From: Paenactinomyces guangxiensis | GTDB taxonomy: Bacteria; Bacillota; Bacilli; Thermoactinomycetales; Thermoactinomycetaceae | Direction: 5' to 3' | Length of the DNA: 64,000 bases | Assembly: GCF_016055185.1 (NCBI RefSeq) | Contig: NZ_JAECVR010000012.1 | Coordinates: 62,001 to 126,000 of the forward strand | Shown here: positions 32,755-42,639 of the stretch, in pieces | Layout of the letters: each line of letters begins with the position of its first letter | How positions within the stretch are numbered: position 1 is the stretch's first letter | Position numbers and translations under genes: made by a program | Notes under the pieces: generated by a model | The model's database searches: none | What the model saw: the letters and a program-made list of their open reading frames with translations, nothing else | Told to the model about the DNA's origin: nothing

Positions 32755-33591
32755 TTGCGAAAAAAGGAGTTTGCCCAATTAAAGCAATCTTCAAAGGTGC
32801 AGGGGATTGAATTATTTCATGCTAAACTTTTTAGTCATTCCTTCTCTAAACACATACATGAGGCTTATACCATTGGGATTCATGATGACGGGAGGGGTTC
32901 ATTTTTTTATCGAGGGGAATACTGGCAAACTCATCCCGGATGTCTGGTTATTTTAAATCCCGGTGAAGTTCATACCGGGCAAGCAAATTCTGAAACGGGT
33001 TGGTTTTATCGTGATATTTATATTAACATTCCTCTTATAGAAAAAGTACTAGATGAACTCCATTGGCAGAGAAAAGGTCTTCCTTTTTTTACACATCCGG
33101 TCATTAATGACACAGAACTCTGGATGGTTCTATCCAATCTCTTTTTTACATTATTAAATCGATCGGCTATTCTTGAACAAGAAAGTCAGCTATTATTCGC
33201 TTTCGCAAAGCTAGTAACCAAACATGCGGATAAAAAATACACCCTTCCATCGAAAGGAAAAGAAACCGCCGCTATCACCAGGATTAGGAATTACATTGAA
33301 GCTCATTACGCAGAGGAAATTTCCATAAATGATTTATCCAGCATTGCAGGATTAAGTCCTTATTATCTCATTCGCTCGTTTAAAAATCAGATCGGTCTTC
33401 CTCCTCATAGTTATCAACGTTATTTACGTATATTAAAAGCAAAGCAAGCTTTACATTCAACGAAGTCTTTAATTGAAGTCGCCTTAGAGAACGGATTTTA
33501 CGATCAAAGCCATTTTACGCGCGACTTTAAAGGAATGTTTGGTGTAACCCCAAACCAGTATCGAAAGAGCAATTTTATACAAGAAAAATGA
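32755..33591 (+). CDS. AraC-family regulator
   Basis: 278 aa from TTG 32755. N-terminal cupin sensor (HSFSKHIHEAYTIGIHDDG; GEVHTGQ) and a C-terminal double helix-turn-helix (ISINDLSSIAGLSPYYLIRSFK; VALENGFYDQSHFTRDFK). Divergent from the MFS exporter, so it likely senses that transporter's substrate. The start is uncertain because of weak ribosome sites. Confidence 0.88.
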   Translation: MRKKEFAQLKQSSKVQGIELFHAKLFSHSFSKHIHEAYTIGIHDDGRGSFFYRGEYWQTHPGCLVILNPGEVHTGQANSETGWFYRDIYINIPLIEKVLDELHWQRKGLPFFTHPVINDTELWMVLSNLFFTLLNRSAILEQESQLLFAFAKLVTKHADKKYTLPSKGKETAAITRIRNYIEAHYAEEISINDLSSIAGLSPYYLIRSFKNQIGLPPHSYQRYLRILKAKQALHSTKSLIEVALENGFYDQSHFTRDFKGMFGVTPNQYRKSNFIQEK

Positions 33592-33690
33592 TGCAATCCC
33601 TCTTTATGATTTAAGTCAAGGGGGATTGTTATTTGTATAAAAGGAAAAGACAACCTTTTTAAAGTAACTTTAGCGGAGGTGGTAAGGTAA

Positions 33691-34632
33691 ATGCGCTTTT
33701 CTGTTGCAGTTAGCTTTATAGCCATGTGTTTCATTTGGGGTTCTACATACCTGTTCATAAAAATCGGACTTCAGGTCTGGCCTCCTTTCTTGTTGGCTGC
33801 ATTAAGGAATCTTGTCGCCTGTTTCGCTATAGGATTGTTAATGCTGACGATACGTCGAACTCTGCCGCGCAGTTGGGTCGAGTGGCGTAATTTAATCTTG
33901 TTTGCTATCTTTAATGGTAGTGCGTTTGCGCTGATCTTTTGGGGGGAGCGGTACCTTCCGTCCGGGCAGACAGCGGTTTTGGTTGCTACTGTTCCGCTTT
34001 TTTCCTTGTTATTGGCCCGGTGGTGGACACGTGAGAAAGTGACAGCTGTTCAATACGCGGCAGTTGTCATTGGTTTTATTGGTGTTGTACTCACATCTCT
34101 ACAGCGTGAGGGTAACGGGTTTTCCGGTAACGACGAGATGCGGCTGTTAGCGTTGCTGGCGATGATTGCGGCGGCGTTCTGCTATGCTCTTTCCTATTCC
34201 TTCAGCAAACGCTACATTCGCGGAGATACATATGCAAATACAACGATTCACCTGGGGGTGTCGGGTCTCTATTTGCTTGGACTATCCCTTGCAATGGATC
34301 CTCCTGTATCCATTGGCAGTGCCATGAGTTGGTCTGGCCTTGGAACACTAATGTACTTGGCTCTGATCGGTTCCGCGTTGGCTTACTGGCTGACTTTTTT
34401 TCTCATTGAACGTCTGCATAGTGTAACCTACTCGTTTATCATGCTGGTCAATCCTGTTGTTGCTGTCATACTTGGAATGATTTTTTTAGATGAATCAATT
34501 ACGTTAACCACGCTACTTGGTATTATTGCTGTCATCTTTGGTGCGTGGCTGGTCAATCGGCCGAATCCCAGCTCAGATCAATCCCTTTCCAACCAGGATC
34601 AACCACAAAGGAAGAGAAGTAACAAACAATGA
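33691..34632 (+). CDS. EamA/DMT-family exporter
   Basis: 313 aa, ATG after GCGGAGGTGG. Ten hydrophobic segments in two repeats; FIWGSTYLFIKIGL opens the first EamA domain and MLVNPVVAVILGMIFLDE closes the second. Exports amino acids or other small metabolites in known relatives. 34633-34863 contains only a short membrane-protein-like fragment (IPAVAPIGGFYMLVTFSSDK). Confidence 0.88.
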   Translation: MRFSVAVSFIAMCFIWGSTYLFIKIGLQVWPPFLLAALRNLVACFAIGLLMLTIRRTLPRSWVEWRNLILFAIFNGSAFALIFWGERYLPSGQTAVLVATVPLFSLLLARWWTREKVTAVQYAAVVIGFIGVVLTSLQREGNGFSGNDEMRLLALLAMIAAAFCYALSYSFSKRYIRGDTYANTTIHLGVSGLYLLGLSLAMDPPVSIGSAMSWSGLGTLMYLALIGSALAYWLTFFLIERLHSVTYSFIMLVNPVVAVILGMIFLDESITLTTLLGIIAVIFGAWLVNRPNPSSDQSLSNQDQPQRKRSNKQ

Positions 34633-34863
34633 GGTTTATCGTTCATGAAAAAATTTTTCTTCTATTCCTGCTGTTGCTCCGATTGGAGGATTTTACATGC
34701 TAGTAACTTTCTCTTCAGATAAACACGAAAAAAAATCTAATTAAACAACCCCCTATTGTATTTGAAATCAGGCATATTGCTACACTTTAGGTAATCACTA
34801 TTTAGGAATAGGCAGTAAAATAATTGATCATCCATGAAAATGACATAAGAGGCAGGTGAAAAC

Positions 34864-35490
34864 ATGGAAGATATTCGAGTGCTTATCGCTGATGATGAAA
34901 AAGAGATTAGAGATTTATTGAAAAATATCTGGAAAGAAAATTGTATAAGGCAGATGTGGCAGTAGATGGGGAGGAAGCCCTTCTTCTGTTTGAGAGGAAC
35001 AAATATAACTTAATCATATTAGATCTGATGATGTCCAGGGTTGATGGTATTGAGGTTTGTAGAAGACTTAGAAACAAAACAAACGTACCCATACTGATGC
35101 TCACTGCTAAAGATCATGAAGTTGATAAGATTTTAGGTCTGAGCATAGGAGCAGATGATTATATTACCAAGCCTTTTAGTATCAATGAAGTGATCGCCAG
35201 GGTGAAGGCTCATATGAGGAGATTCTTAATACTGGGCAGCGTCGACAGTTCTCATGAAAAAACACTTATAAAGTTTAAAGGACTGACAATGGATCTAAAA
35301 AATTACACAGTCATGAAAGATGGAAAAGAGATATCTTTGACAGCAAAAGAACTCCAACTACTGAAGTTTTTCGTCACCCATCCCGGGCAAGTATTTACCA
35401 AGACACAACTTTTTCGCAATGTTTGGGACAGTAACTATCTGGAGGATGATAATACAGTTATGGTACACATAAGAAAGCTTCATGTTCAAA
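34864..35490 (+). pseudogene. OmpR-type response regulator, frameshifted and 3' truncated
   Basis: ATG 34864 begins MEDIRVLIADDEKEIRDLL. A one-base loss near 34920 shifts the frame; the receiver continues as YKADVAVDGEEALLLF, LIILDLMMSRVDG, LTAKD and DYITKPF. The winged helix (EISLTAKELQLLKFFVTHPGQVFTK) runs to VMVHIRKL and there joins kinase sequence instead of its own end. Not functional as read. Confidence 0.85.
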
Positions 35491-36108
35491 CGATACAATC
35501 ACAGGCAGCAAGAAGAAGGATTATTTCTAGTATTTCTCACGATAGTCGGACTCCCCCTTACCTCAATTATCGGATATATAGATGCTCTAAAAGATGATAT
35601 AGCTGCTACAGAAGAAGAAAAACGGGAATATCTCAAGATTTTGGAGAGGAAATCAAAAGGTTTAAAGTTGACAGATGAAATATTTACTTTGGCAAAGCTG
35701 GATGCAGATGAATTTCCAAGGAAGCCAGAATCTCTGGATTTAGCTGAAATGGCCAGGGAATCGTTGATTGAGTTTTTGCCTGAGCTTAAAAAATATGATA
35801 TAAAACTAAAATTGAATATCCCGGAAGAAAAAAATTGCCTCGTCATGGCGGATCGTCTAAGCATTATAAGAATCATAGGTAATATCATCAAGAATACCGT
35901 ACATTATGGAAAAGAAGGAAAAGTGTTAGGGATAGAGCTTATTGAAACTGCCCATGAGTACCAACTGCTCATCTGGGATCAGGGTCCCGGGTATCTCAAA
36001 GGAGGATCTTGGGAACATATTTGAAAGAATTTATCAAAGTGATGGTTCCCGAAATTCTTCATATGGAGGCAGCGGCTTAGGCCTTGCCATCACCAGCCAT
36101 TTGCGGCA
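35491..36108 (+). pseudogene. Histidine kinase remnant fused to the regulator
   Basis: The sensor and membrane part is missing. The sequence enters at the H-box (ARRRIISSISHDSRTP). An extra base in a C-run (35553-35557) shifts into PLTSIIGYIDALKDDI. The ATPase N-box (NIIKNTVHYGKEGK) follows. Another shift near 35990 leads to ISKEDLGNIFERIY and GGSGLGLAI. At about 36105 it runs into transposase sequence. Confidence 0.82.
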
Positions 36109-37556
36109 TTGCCTCACGTCAATAAGCTTATTGAACGATCGGATCGGTGCCCGGGCAGAACGGAAAGTGGAAAAAGAAATTCTCCATGATTTAAAAAAGG
36201 TCAGTGGGAAAACAAACCTCCTATATCGCATGGCAGAAAAAGCCCTTGAACATCCAGATGGGATCATTAAAGAAGTTCTTTATCCGGTTGTGAATGAACA
36301 GACATTGCGTGATCTTGTGAAAGAAATTAAACATACGGGGCCGGCTTTCCGTCAAAAAGTTTATACAGTCATGCGAGCCTCCTACGGTACTCACTATCGA
36401 AGGATGGTTCCGGAAATCCTTGATATTCTCGATTTCCGATCAAACAATGATGTTCATAAGCCGGTTATTGAGGCGTTGGAGCTGTTAAAGAAGTATGCAA
36501 ATACGACTCATCGTTATTATGCTGAAAACGATCATATTCCAATTGAAGGAGTTGTCCGTTCTTCTTGGCTAGATACCGTCCTTGATAAGGAAGCGAATCG
36601 TATCAACCGCATTAATTATGAAATCAGTGTGTTGCAAGCGTTAAGAGATAAACTCAGGTGCAAAAGAAATCTGGGTTGTTGGTGCAAATCGATTGGCATA
36701 TTCGTTATCGCGGTCGTGGAGTGATGATCTACTGGCATGTAGAAAAGAACTCAACCTGTATCTATTCGCAGCTTAAATCTTGCTCATCTTCAGAAGTTGC
36801 AGCCATGATGGAGGGATTACTTCGCCACTGCACTGAAATGGAGGTCGAAAAAAATTATGTAGACACACATGGCCAAAGTGAAATTGCATTTGCGTTTTGT
36901 CACCTACTGGGCTTTCAGCTTATGCCACGCTTTAAAGCTATTCACTCGCAAAAGCTATACCGACCCGAGACAGGATTAGGTGATCTATATCCTAATTTGG
37001 ACCCTGTGTTAACCCGGCCAATCAATTGGGATCTTATCGGCAACAGTATGATCAAATGATTAAATACGCTACTGCTTTACGTCTAGGAACAGCGGAAACA
37101 GAAGCAATTCTGAAACGATTTATTTGCAATAGCAACCATCCTACCTACCGTGCTTTAGGAGAATTAGGAAAGGCAATTAAGACCATCTCTTTATGTGACT
37201 ATCTTCATTTTGAGGAGATACGAAGGGAGATCCATAAGGGGTTAAATGTAGTAGAAAATTGGAACTCCGCCAACAGCTTCATCTTTTATGGTAAGGGGGG
37301 AGAGATACAAACAAATCAAATCGAGGATCAAGAAGTCGCTGTATTATCCCTGCATCTTCTTCAAAACTGCTTAGTCTTTATCAATACCTTGATGTTTCAA
37401 GAAGTGCTGTTAGAAAACGACCAACGTGCTTTAAAGAAGCTTCACCCAGAAGATTTCCGTTCACTTACTCCGCTGATTTATGCTCATGTAAACCCCTATG
37501 GTACATTCCAGTTGAATATGAATCAACGCTTGGCCCTGCGTGGCACCAGTGCTTAA
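36109..37556 (+). pseudogene. Tn3-family transposase, N-truncated with internal deletion
   Basis: The first part (DRIGARAERKVEKEILHDLKK..., [37 protein letters not shown]) belongs to the central TnpA region. Around 36690 it jumps to [18 protein letters not shown], skipping a large stretch. The DDE part follows ([42 protein letters not shown]-like, [16 protein letters not shown]) with another shift near 37050. No terminal repeats located. Confidence 0.85.
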
Positions 37557-37559
37557 CAG

Positions 37560-37603
37560 AAAAAACCGGTGTTTCATTAAAATCAGTGAAATACTGGTTT
37601 TTT
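37560..37603. terminator. Terminator after the transposase remnant
   Basis: AAACCGGT/ACTGGTTT with inner TTTCA/TGAAA, flanked by A-run and T-run; it can act in both directions. Confidence 0.75.
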
Positions 37604-37621
37604 TCGGATTTACTCTTTTCT

Positions 37622-37650
37622 TTGACAATTATATAAGGATATGCTTATAT
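37622..37650 (+). promoter_or_regulatory. Promoter with ArsR-like dyad
   Basis: TTGACA (37622-37627), 17-bp spacer and TTATAT (37645-37650). The dyad ATATAAG-N6-CTTATAT (37631-37650) overlaps it. A related ATATAAG motif sits in the arsR promoter at 38393. Confidence 0.65.
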
Positions 37651-37743
37651 ATGTATGAGCGAATAATCATTTTATGTTTTGATTACCATATCATTAACTT
37701 GATTACAGGAATTTATTGAAGGAGTTGAAGGGGGAGTATAAGT

Positions 37744-38353
37744 TTGTTTGGTGCAAAAGGTGAAGAGTTCTTCTATCAGACATTAATTGATATCACATCC
37801 AATATCGTCGAAGCTATACGCCTATTTCGTGAGAATGTGGAGACTCTGGAGAAAAAGGAAGAGTACAGTGAACGGATCAAGGCATTAGAATCTAAAGGTG
37901 ATGAATATACCCAACTGCTGATCACGGAACTGAACAAGTCTTATCACTCCAATTGATCGGGAAGATATCCTTCGATTAGCTGGAAAACTGGATGATGTCT
38001 TGGATGGTGTGGAGTCTTGCAGTACTCGTATTGTCTATATAGACAAACCTACGAACTATATGACTCAGTTTGCTGATCTATTAGAGCCATTGGGTAAACA
38101 TCTAAAGGATGCATTTATCTCCCTGCAAAAGCGAGACTTCGCTACCATTCGAAAGTTATGTGTAGAGATTAACATGCTCGAAAATGAAGGAGATCGTTTA
38201 ATGAGGGAAAGTGTTAGTTCCCTTTTTAATCCTCCAGTGGAAGTAGTTGAATTGATTAAAATGAAGGATATCTATGAAAGATTAGAAAAATTAACAGATG
38301 CAGCCGAGGATATTGCTGATATTTTGGAAGGTATGATTATCAAGTATGCTTAA
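37744..38353 (+). pseudogene. DUF47/PhoU-like protein with one frameshift
   Basis: TTG start behind GGGGGAG. The N-terminal third (FGAKGEEFFYQTLIDITSNI) ends at a TGA after a one-base shift near 37938; the other frame continues LITPIDREDILRLAGKLDD and then the rest to 38353. Intact relatives act with PiT phosphate/arsenate transporters; no transporter remains here. Under an ArsR-like promoter. Confidence 0.8.
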
Positions 38354-38382
38354 TTAAATTCATTCTCCCTTTGGAGAAGTTT

Positions 38383-38420
38383 TTGACACATTATATAAGC
38401 GAATAAATATATAAATATGG
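38383..38420 (+). promoter_or_regulatory. arsR promoter/operator
   Basis: TTGACA at 38383-38388 is followed by TATATAAG-cgaata-AATATATA (38392-38413), the AT-rich imperfect dyad usual for ArsR/SmtB operators, covering the -10. Autoregulation inferred. Confidence 0.6.
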
Positions 38421-38434
38421 GGTGATCAGTATTG

Positions 38435-38758
38435 ATGGATTGGGGAGATTTGGTTGAATATCACAAAGCCTTATCAGATAAAACCCGTTTGCGTATTTTA
38501 GCCTTGCTTAAAGTAGAAGATCTCTGCGTTTGCGAGTTAGTTGAAATCCTTCAAATCAGTCAACCTGCCGTTTCCCAGCACATGCGAAAGCTGAAAAACG
38601 CAAAACTGGTTAAAGAGCGGCGGAGTGGCCAATGGGTCTTCTATTCTTTGGATGGGTCCATGTACCCTTTCTTTGAAAAAGTCCTGCAATCTTTACCGAG
38701 TGCCTCTGAAGAGATCAAGCAGCTGAAAGCGAGTGGACTTAAAGTTCTATGTGATTAA
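38435..38758 (+). CDS. arsR: Arsenic-responsive repressor
   Basis: 107 aa from ATG 38435. Winged helix with DLCVCELVEIL: Cys31 and Cys33 are the As(III) ligands of classical ArsR. SQPAVSQHMRKLKNAKLVKERR is the recognition helix region. Heads the arsR-acr3-arsC cassette and presumably represses it until arsenite binds. Confidence 0.93.
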   Translation: MDWGDLVEYHKALSDKTRLRILALLKVEDLCVCELVEILQISQPAVSQHMRKLKNAKLVKERRSGQWVFYSLDGSMYPFFEKVLQSLPSASEEIKQLKASGLKVLCD

Positions 38759-38794
38759 CAAATGGATCATTCTCTGGAAAGGTTGTGACATTTA

Positions 38795-39856
38795 ATGAGT
38801 GGTGTAATGAGAAGACTTACCTTTTTGGATCGGTATCTGACGTTATGGATCTTTCTCGCGATGATCATCGGGATCGGTTCTGGTTATCTTTTTCCAGGTA
38901 TGGTGAAAGTCTTGACAGGTTTTCAGGTGGGAACCACATCGATCCCGATTGCCATTGGGTTGATCCTGATGATGTATCCTCCGCTGGCCAAAGTGCGCTA
39001 TGAAGAACTGGGGCAGGTGTTTCGCAACTTCCGAATCCTTGGCTTATCTCTGATACAAAACTGGGTGATTGGTCCAGTTTTGATGTTCGTGTTAGCTATC
39101 CTGTTTTTACGGGATGAGCCGCAATACATGGTTGGATTGATTCTGATCGGTCTTGCCCGATGTATTGCCATGGTAATCGTATGGAATGATCTGGCGAAAG
39201 GAAATCGAGAATATGCTGCAGGTCTGGTAGCCTTTAATTCTATTTTTCAAATCCTCTTCTATTCCGTTTACGCCTACATTTTCGTCACGATTGTGCCGAA
39301 ATGGTTGGGTTTAGAGGGGGCCGTGGTGAATATCACCATGGGCCAGATTGCTGAAAGTGTGATGATTTATCTGGGGATTCCCTTTTTTGCCGGTCTGATG
39401 ACTCGACTGATTTTGGTTAAAGCGAAAGGACGTGAATGGTACGAGACCAAATTCATTCCGGTGATCAGCCCGATTACGTTAATCGCCTTACTGTTTACGA
39501 TCATTGTCATGTTTTCCTTAAAAGGTGAGCTCGTCCTCCAATTACCGCTGGATGTGGTTCGAATCGCCATTCCTCTATTGATTTATTTTGTTTTGATGTT
39601 CCTCGTTTCGTTCTATATGGGAAAAAAAGTTGGAGCCGATTATTCAAAAACAGTATCCCTCTCGTTCACCGCTGCAAGCAACAACTTTGAATTGGCGATT
39701 GCGGTAGCCATCGGCGTTTTTGGCATCAACTCGGGAGCCGCATTTGCAGCGGTAATCGGTCCGCTTGTAGAAGTGCCTGTATTAATTGGCCTAGTCAACG
39801 TCGCATTTTGGTTCCAACGCAAATACTTTGCAAAGAAACTGGCTGAATCAAACTAA
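38795..39856 (+). CDS. acr3: Arsenite efflux pump, Acr3 type
   Basis: 353 aa, ten hydrophobic segments. [21 protein letters not shown] and [18 protein letters not shown] (with the conserved Cys) are diagnostic for Acr3. Exports As(III) across the membrane; partner of the reductase encoded next. No ArsA or ArsD present. Confidence 0.94.
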   Translation: MSGVMRRLTFLDRYLTLWIFLAMIIGIGSGYLFPGMVKVLTGFQVGTTSIPIAIGLILMMYPPLAKVRYEELGQVFRNFRILGLSLIQNWVIGPVLMFVLAILFLRDEPQYMVGLILIGLARCIAMVIVWNDLAKGNREYAAGLVAFNSIFQILFYSVYAYIFVTIVPKWLGLEGAVVNITMGQIAESVMIYLGIPFFAGLMTRLILVKAKGREWYETKFIPVISPITLIALLFTIIVMFSLKGELVLQLPLDVVRIAIPLLIYFVLMFLVSFYMGKKVGADYSKTVSLSFTAASNNFELAIAVAIGVFGINSGAAFAAVIGPLVEVPVLIGLVNVAFWFQRKYFAKKLAESN

Positions 39857-39885
39857 ACCTTCAATTTCAAAAGGAGAGAATATCG

Positions 39886-40308
39886 ATGTCTGATAAAAAA
39901 ATCATCTATTTCTTATGTACAGGGAACTCTTGCAGAAGCCAAATAGCTGAAGGATTTGGGAAGAAATACTTAGGCGATCGTTTCGAGGTATATAGTGCCG
40001 GTATCGAGGCGCATGGAGTCAATCCGAAAGCGATCCAAGTAATGGCGGAAAAAGGGATCGATATTTCTGATCAAACATCGGATGTCATTGATCCAAAATT
40101 ATTAAACCGTGCAGATTATGCAATTACTCTGTGTGGCGATGCCAACGACAAGTGTCCCATGACACCGCCTCACGTTCACCGGGACCACTGGGGATTTGAC
40201 GACCCTGCCAAAGCGGAAGGGACGGAGCAAGAAGTCTGGGAGGTTTTCCGCCGAGTTCGTGATCAAATCGAGTCTCGAATTCAACAGTTTGCCAAAGAAG
40301 GGAAATAA
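39886..40308 (+). CDS. arsC: Arsenate reductase, thioredoxin-coupled
   Basis: 140 aa. The P-loop CTGNSCRS holds the attacking Cys11; Cys83 and Cys90 in [14 protein letters not shown] form the disulfide relay, as in Staphylococcus/Bacillus ArsC. Reduces arsenate to arsenite for Acr3. AAGGAGAG precedes the ATG. Confidence 0.95.
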   Translation: MSDKKIIYFLCTGNSCRSQIAEGFGKKYLGDRFEVYSAGIEAHGVNPKAIQVMAEKGIDISDQTSDVIDPKLLNRADYAITLCGDANDKCPMTPPHVHRDHWGFDDPAKAEGTEQEVWEVFRRVRDQIESRIQQFAKEGK

Positions 40309-40317
40309 TGCCAAGCA

Positions 40318-40782
40318 ATGTTACAAGCAGGTCTTAGAATTTCAGAAGTTGTCTCGTTAGACATCCAGGATGTAGACTTAAGAAGAAAAACACTGACTGT
40401 GATTGCGGGAAAAGGCGGGAAGAATCGGATTGCTTTGATGAGTCCAGAATTGATGAAAGCGATGGAGGCTTGGATCGAGGAAAGAGGAGAGGTAGATGAA
40501 AAAGCTTTATTTCTATCTGAACGAGGACATAGTCGCATGACACGTCAAGGACTGCATTATCTCATCAAAAAATACTTAGATTCGATTGGACTGGTAGATT
40601 ACTCTTCTCATTCTCTACGTCATTCCTTTTGTCGGAACTTAGTGGATGCCAATCAACCTTTACAAGTCATCGCTCAATTGGCAGGGCATGAAAGTTTGGA
40701 AACCACACGCAGATATATCACACCAAGCGAAATAGACTTACGCCGAGCAGTGGAGAGTATTAGTTCCGAGAAGGAAAAATAA
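40318..40782 (+). pseudogene. Tyrosine recombinase, catalytic half only
   Basis: 154 codons carrying all catalytic blocks: GLRISEV (Arg), GKGGKNR, HSLRHSF (His-x-x-Arg), AGHES (His) and RRYI (Tyr). The SAM-like N-terminal domain is absent; the frame begins ten bases after arsC, so arsC sits at the breakpoint. A matching N-terminal half lies at 62790-63134. Confidence 0.8.
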
Positions 40783-40958
40783 AAACTCATATACGGAGTT
40801 TTCTAGTAATTGGAATCTACTTTGCGGTCTATGACAGCAATCCTGTCACTGGGCGATTTGTAATATATGAAAGCCAGATTGCACCTGGTGACAGCTACGC
40901 TGGTATTACCCCTATCATAAAGCAATTACTTGCTGTTTATGAAAAAGTGGAACAATAG
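40783..40958 (+). pseudogene. Gene fragment (C-terminal, unknown family)
   Basis: In-frame reading ends IYFAVYDSNPVTGRFVIYES... LLAVYEKVEQ-stop, without a start. A 41-base piece (40814-40854) recurs inverted at 61150-61190 with one mismatch. Family unknown. Confidence 0.55.
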
Positions 40959-41013
40959 CTCCAGCCATCAAAAAATAGGCATAAAGCAAAGTCCGGAAAC
41001 TTTTAGGAAAATA

Positions 41014-41047
41014 AAGGTTGCTGACCAGTAAAAGGTCAGCAGCTTTT
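41014..41047 (+). terminator. Terminator
   Basis: GCTGACC/GGTCAGC stem with a 7-base loop, followed by AGCTTTTTT. Confidence 0.75.
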
Positions 41048-41103
41048 TTGTTGGAATAAGCTTTTATCCAGCTATTTCGCGCTTTCTTTTTTAAAAAAAT
41101 ATC

Positions 41104-41132
41104 TTGACAAAATTAATTAAATATGTTATAAT
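41104..41132 (+). promoter_or_regulatory. Consensus sigma-A promoter for the MBL hydrolase
   Basis: TTGACA, 17-bp spacer, TATAAT: a perfect consensus. About 100 bases of AT-rich leader separate it from the ATG at 41234. Confidence 0.85.
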
Positions 41133-41233
41133 AATTTTTTATTTTACATTTTTATTTGGTATATCTTATTATATGAGTAGACATAAATGCTATTACCTAC
41201 ACTACCGCGTTTTAAAAAGTTAGGGGGATTGCT

Positions 41234-41965
41234 ATGCGAGTATCCGATGGTGTGGAAATGATTGAATTTAAATTTGAGGTTTTTGGTAAACATTCAACAT
41301 TAAATCCCACACTGATTTGGGACGATGAAGTAGCTATTTTGATTGATACCGGCATGCCCGGGAAGTTGGAACAAATACGTGAGGCAATGAGGGAGGTTGG
41401 AGTCTCTTTTGACAAATTGAAAGCAGTGATTCTGACACACCAGGATCTAGATCACATTGGCAGTCTGCCCGAAATCCTGAAAGAAACTGATGGCTGCATT
41501 GACGTTTATGCTCACCAACTTGACAAACCATATATCGAGGGGACCCTACCGTTAATTAAAACAGATCCAAGCCGCATGAGTAAAGAGGCATTTGAGTCTC
41601 TGCCTGAAGACCTGAGGTTTTTTTACACAAATCCCCCAAAGGCCAAGGTGGATAAAACCTTGGAAGACGGACAAGAACTTCCGTTTTGCGGAGGAATTCG
41701 TGTTATCTTTACACCCGGACATACTCCCGGCCATATTAGTCTTTATTTGAAGAAAAGCAAAGTCCTTGTTGCCGGAGATGCCATAATCAGTGTGAACGGT
41801 ATTTTGCGAGGGCCTGTTCAGCGAACCACACTAGATATGAATACAGCCATTCGTTCTCTGAAAAAATTTCTGGATTTTGAAATTGATTCGGTGATTTGTT
41901 ATCACGGGGGCTTATGCAATATTAATCCTTTAGATCAACTTCGGGATCTCTCGAAGATCAAGTGA
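41234..41965 (+). CDS. MBL-fold metallo-hydrolase
   Basis: 243 aa. THQDLDHIG (HxxDxDH-like H-x-D-x-D-H zinc motif), FTPGHTPGH, VAGDAI and CYHGG give the full metal ligand set. Substrate not predictable. Strong promoter at 41104; GGGGG before the ATG. Confidence 0.87.
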   Translation: MRVSDGVEMIEFKFEVFGKHSTLNPTLIWDDEVAILIDTGMPGKLEQIREAMREVGVSFDKLKAVILTHQDLDHIGSLPEILKETDGCIDVYAHQLDKPYIEGTLPLIKTDPSRMSKEAFESLPEDLRFFYTNPPKAKVDKTLEDGQELPFCGGIRVIFTPGHTPGHISLYLKKSKVLVAGDAIISVNGILRGPVQRTTLDMNTAIRSLKKFLDFEIDSVICYHGGLCNINPLDQLRDLSKIK

Positions 41966-41998
41966 CAGTTAACATAAATCATAGAGAGGACTCCGATA

Positions 41999-42317
41999 TA
42001 TGGTGATACTGAGAGAAGATCTTCCTGATAACAAAGAGTTTTTTAACCTGTATGGAACAACAGGATGGAGGCACCCATTTGATGAAGGGCGTTTATTTTA
42101 AGCCATATCCAACGGTTGGTATACGGTTTCAGCATACAAAGGTGAAAAGTTAATCGGATCTCGGAAGAGTGATTTCGGATGGACTTTATCAAGGGTTGAT
42201 ATGCGACATGATTGTAGCTCCTGAATATCAAGAACAATGGGCAGGAACATGCATTCTGCGAAAACTTCTGGATAAGTGTAAAGAAAAAGAGATACTTTTG
42301 GGACTAGAACCAGCAAT
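41999..42317 (+). pseudogene. GNAT acetyltransferase, nonsense and frameshift
   Basis: MVILREDLPDNKEFFNLYGTT leads to an internal TAA (near 42101), then AISNGWYTVSAYKGEKLIGS. A shift near 42160 follows, then ISDGLYQGLICDMIVAPEYQ and ILRKLLDKCKEK. The acetyl-CoA loop is degraded. Confidence 0.75.
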
Positions 42318-42344
42318 AAAGGAGCGGGATTATCCGGCTCCTTT
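42318..42344 (+). terminator. Hairpin after the acetyltransferase remnant
   Basis: AAAGGAGC/GCTCCTTT with an 11-base loop. Confidence 0.55.
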
Positions 42345-42368
42345 AACTTCTTCCTTCCTGGTGTTGGA

Positions 42369-42494
42369 CTAATCCTCCCATTCCTTAAATTTCTCCGGGT
42401 CAAAACCATCCCCACTTTTCAAACACTCGTCATAAGTTCCAACAAAAAAGCGCTCGTAATCCACTTCTTTTCCATGTGCTGATGCACCCGGAAT
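42369..42494 (-). pseudogene. C-terminal gene fragment (leftward)
   Basis: The leftward frame IPGASAHGKEVDYERFFVGT...FDPEKFKEWED-stop has coding character but no 5' part. Family unknown. 42495-42639 shows nothing further. Confidence 0.4.
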
Positions 42495-42639
42495 AGTTTG
42501 GGGAAGTGAATAGGTTCAGTTCCTTATTCCCCGGTAAATTTTAAATCAAGGATGGTCCTAACCCATTTTTCAGACATGCTCTTTTTTCACCAAGATTGCA
42601 TACAGTGAAAGAAGTTCATTTGTTGTAAAGGGGATTTCC

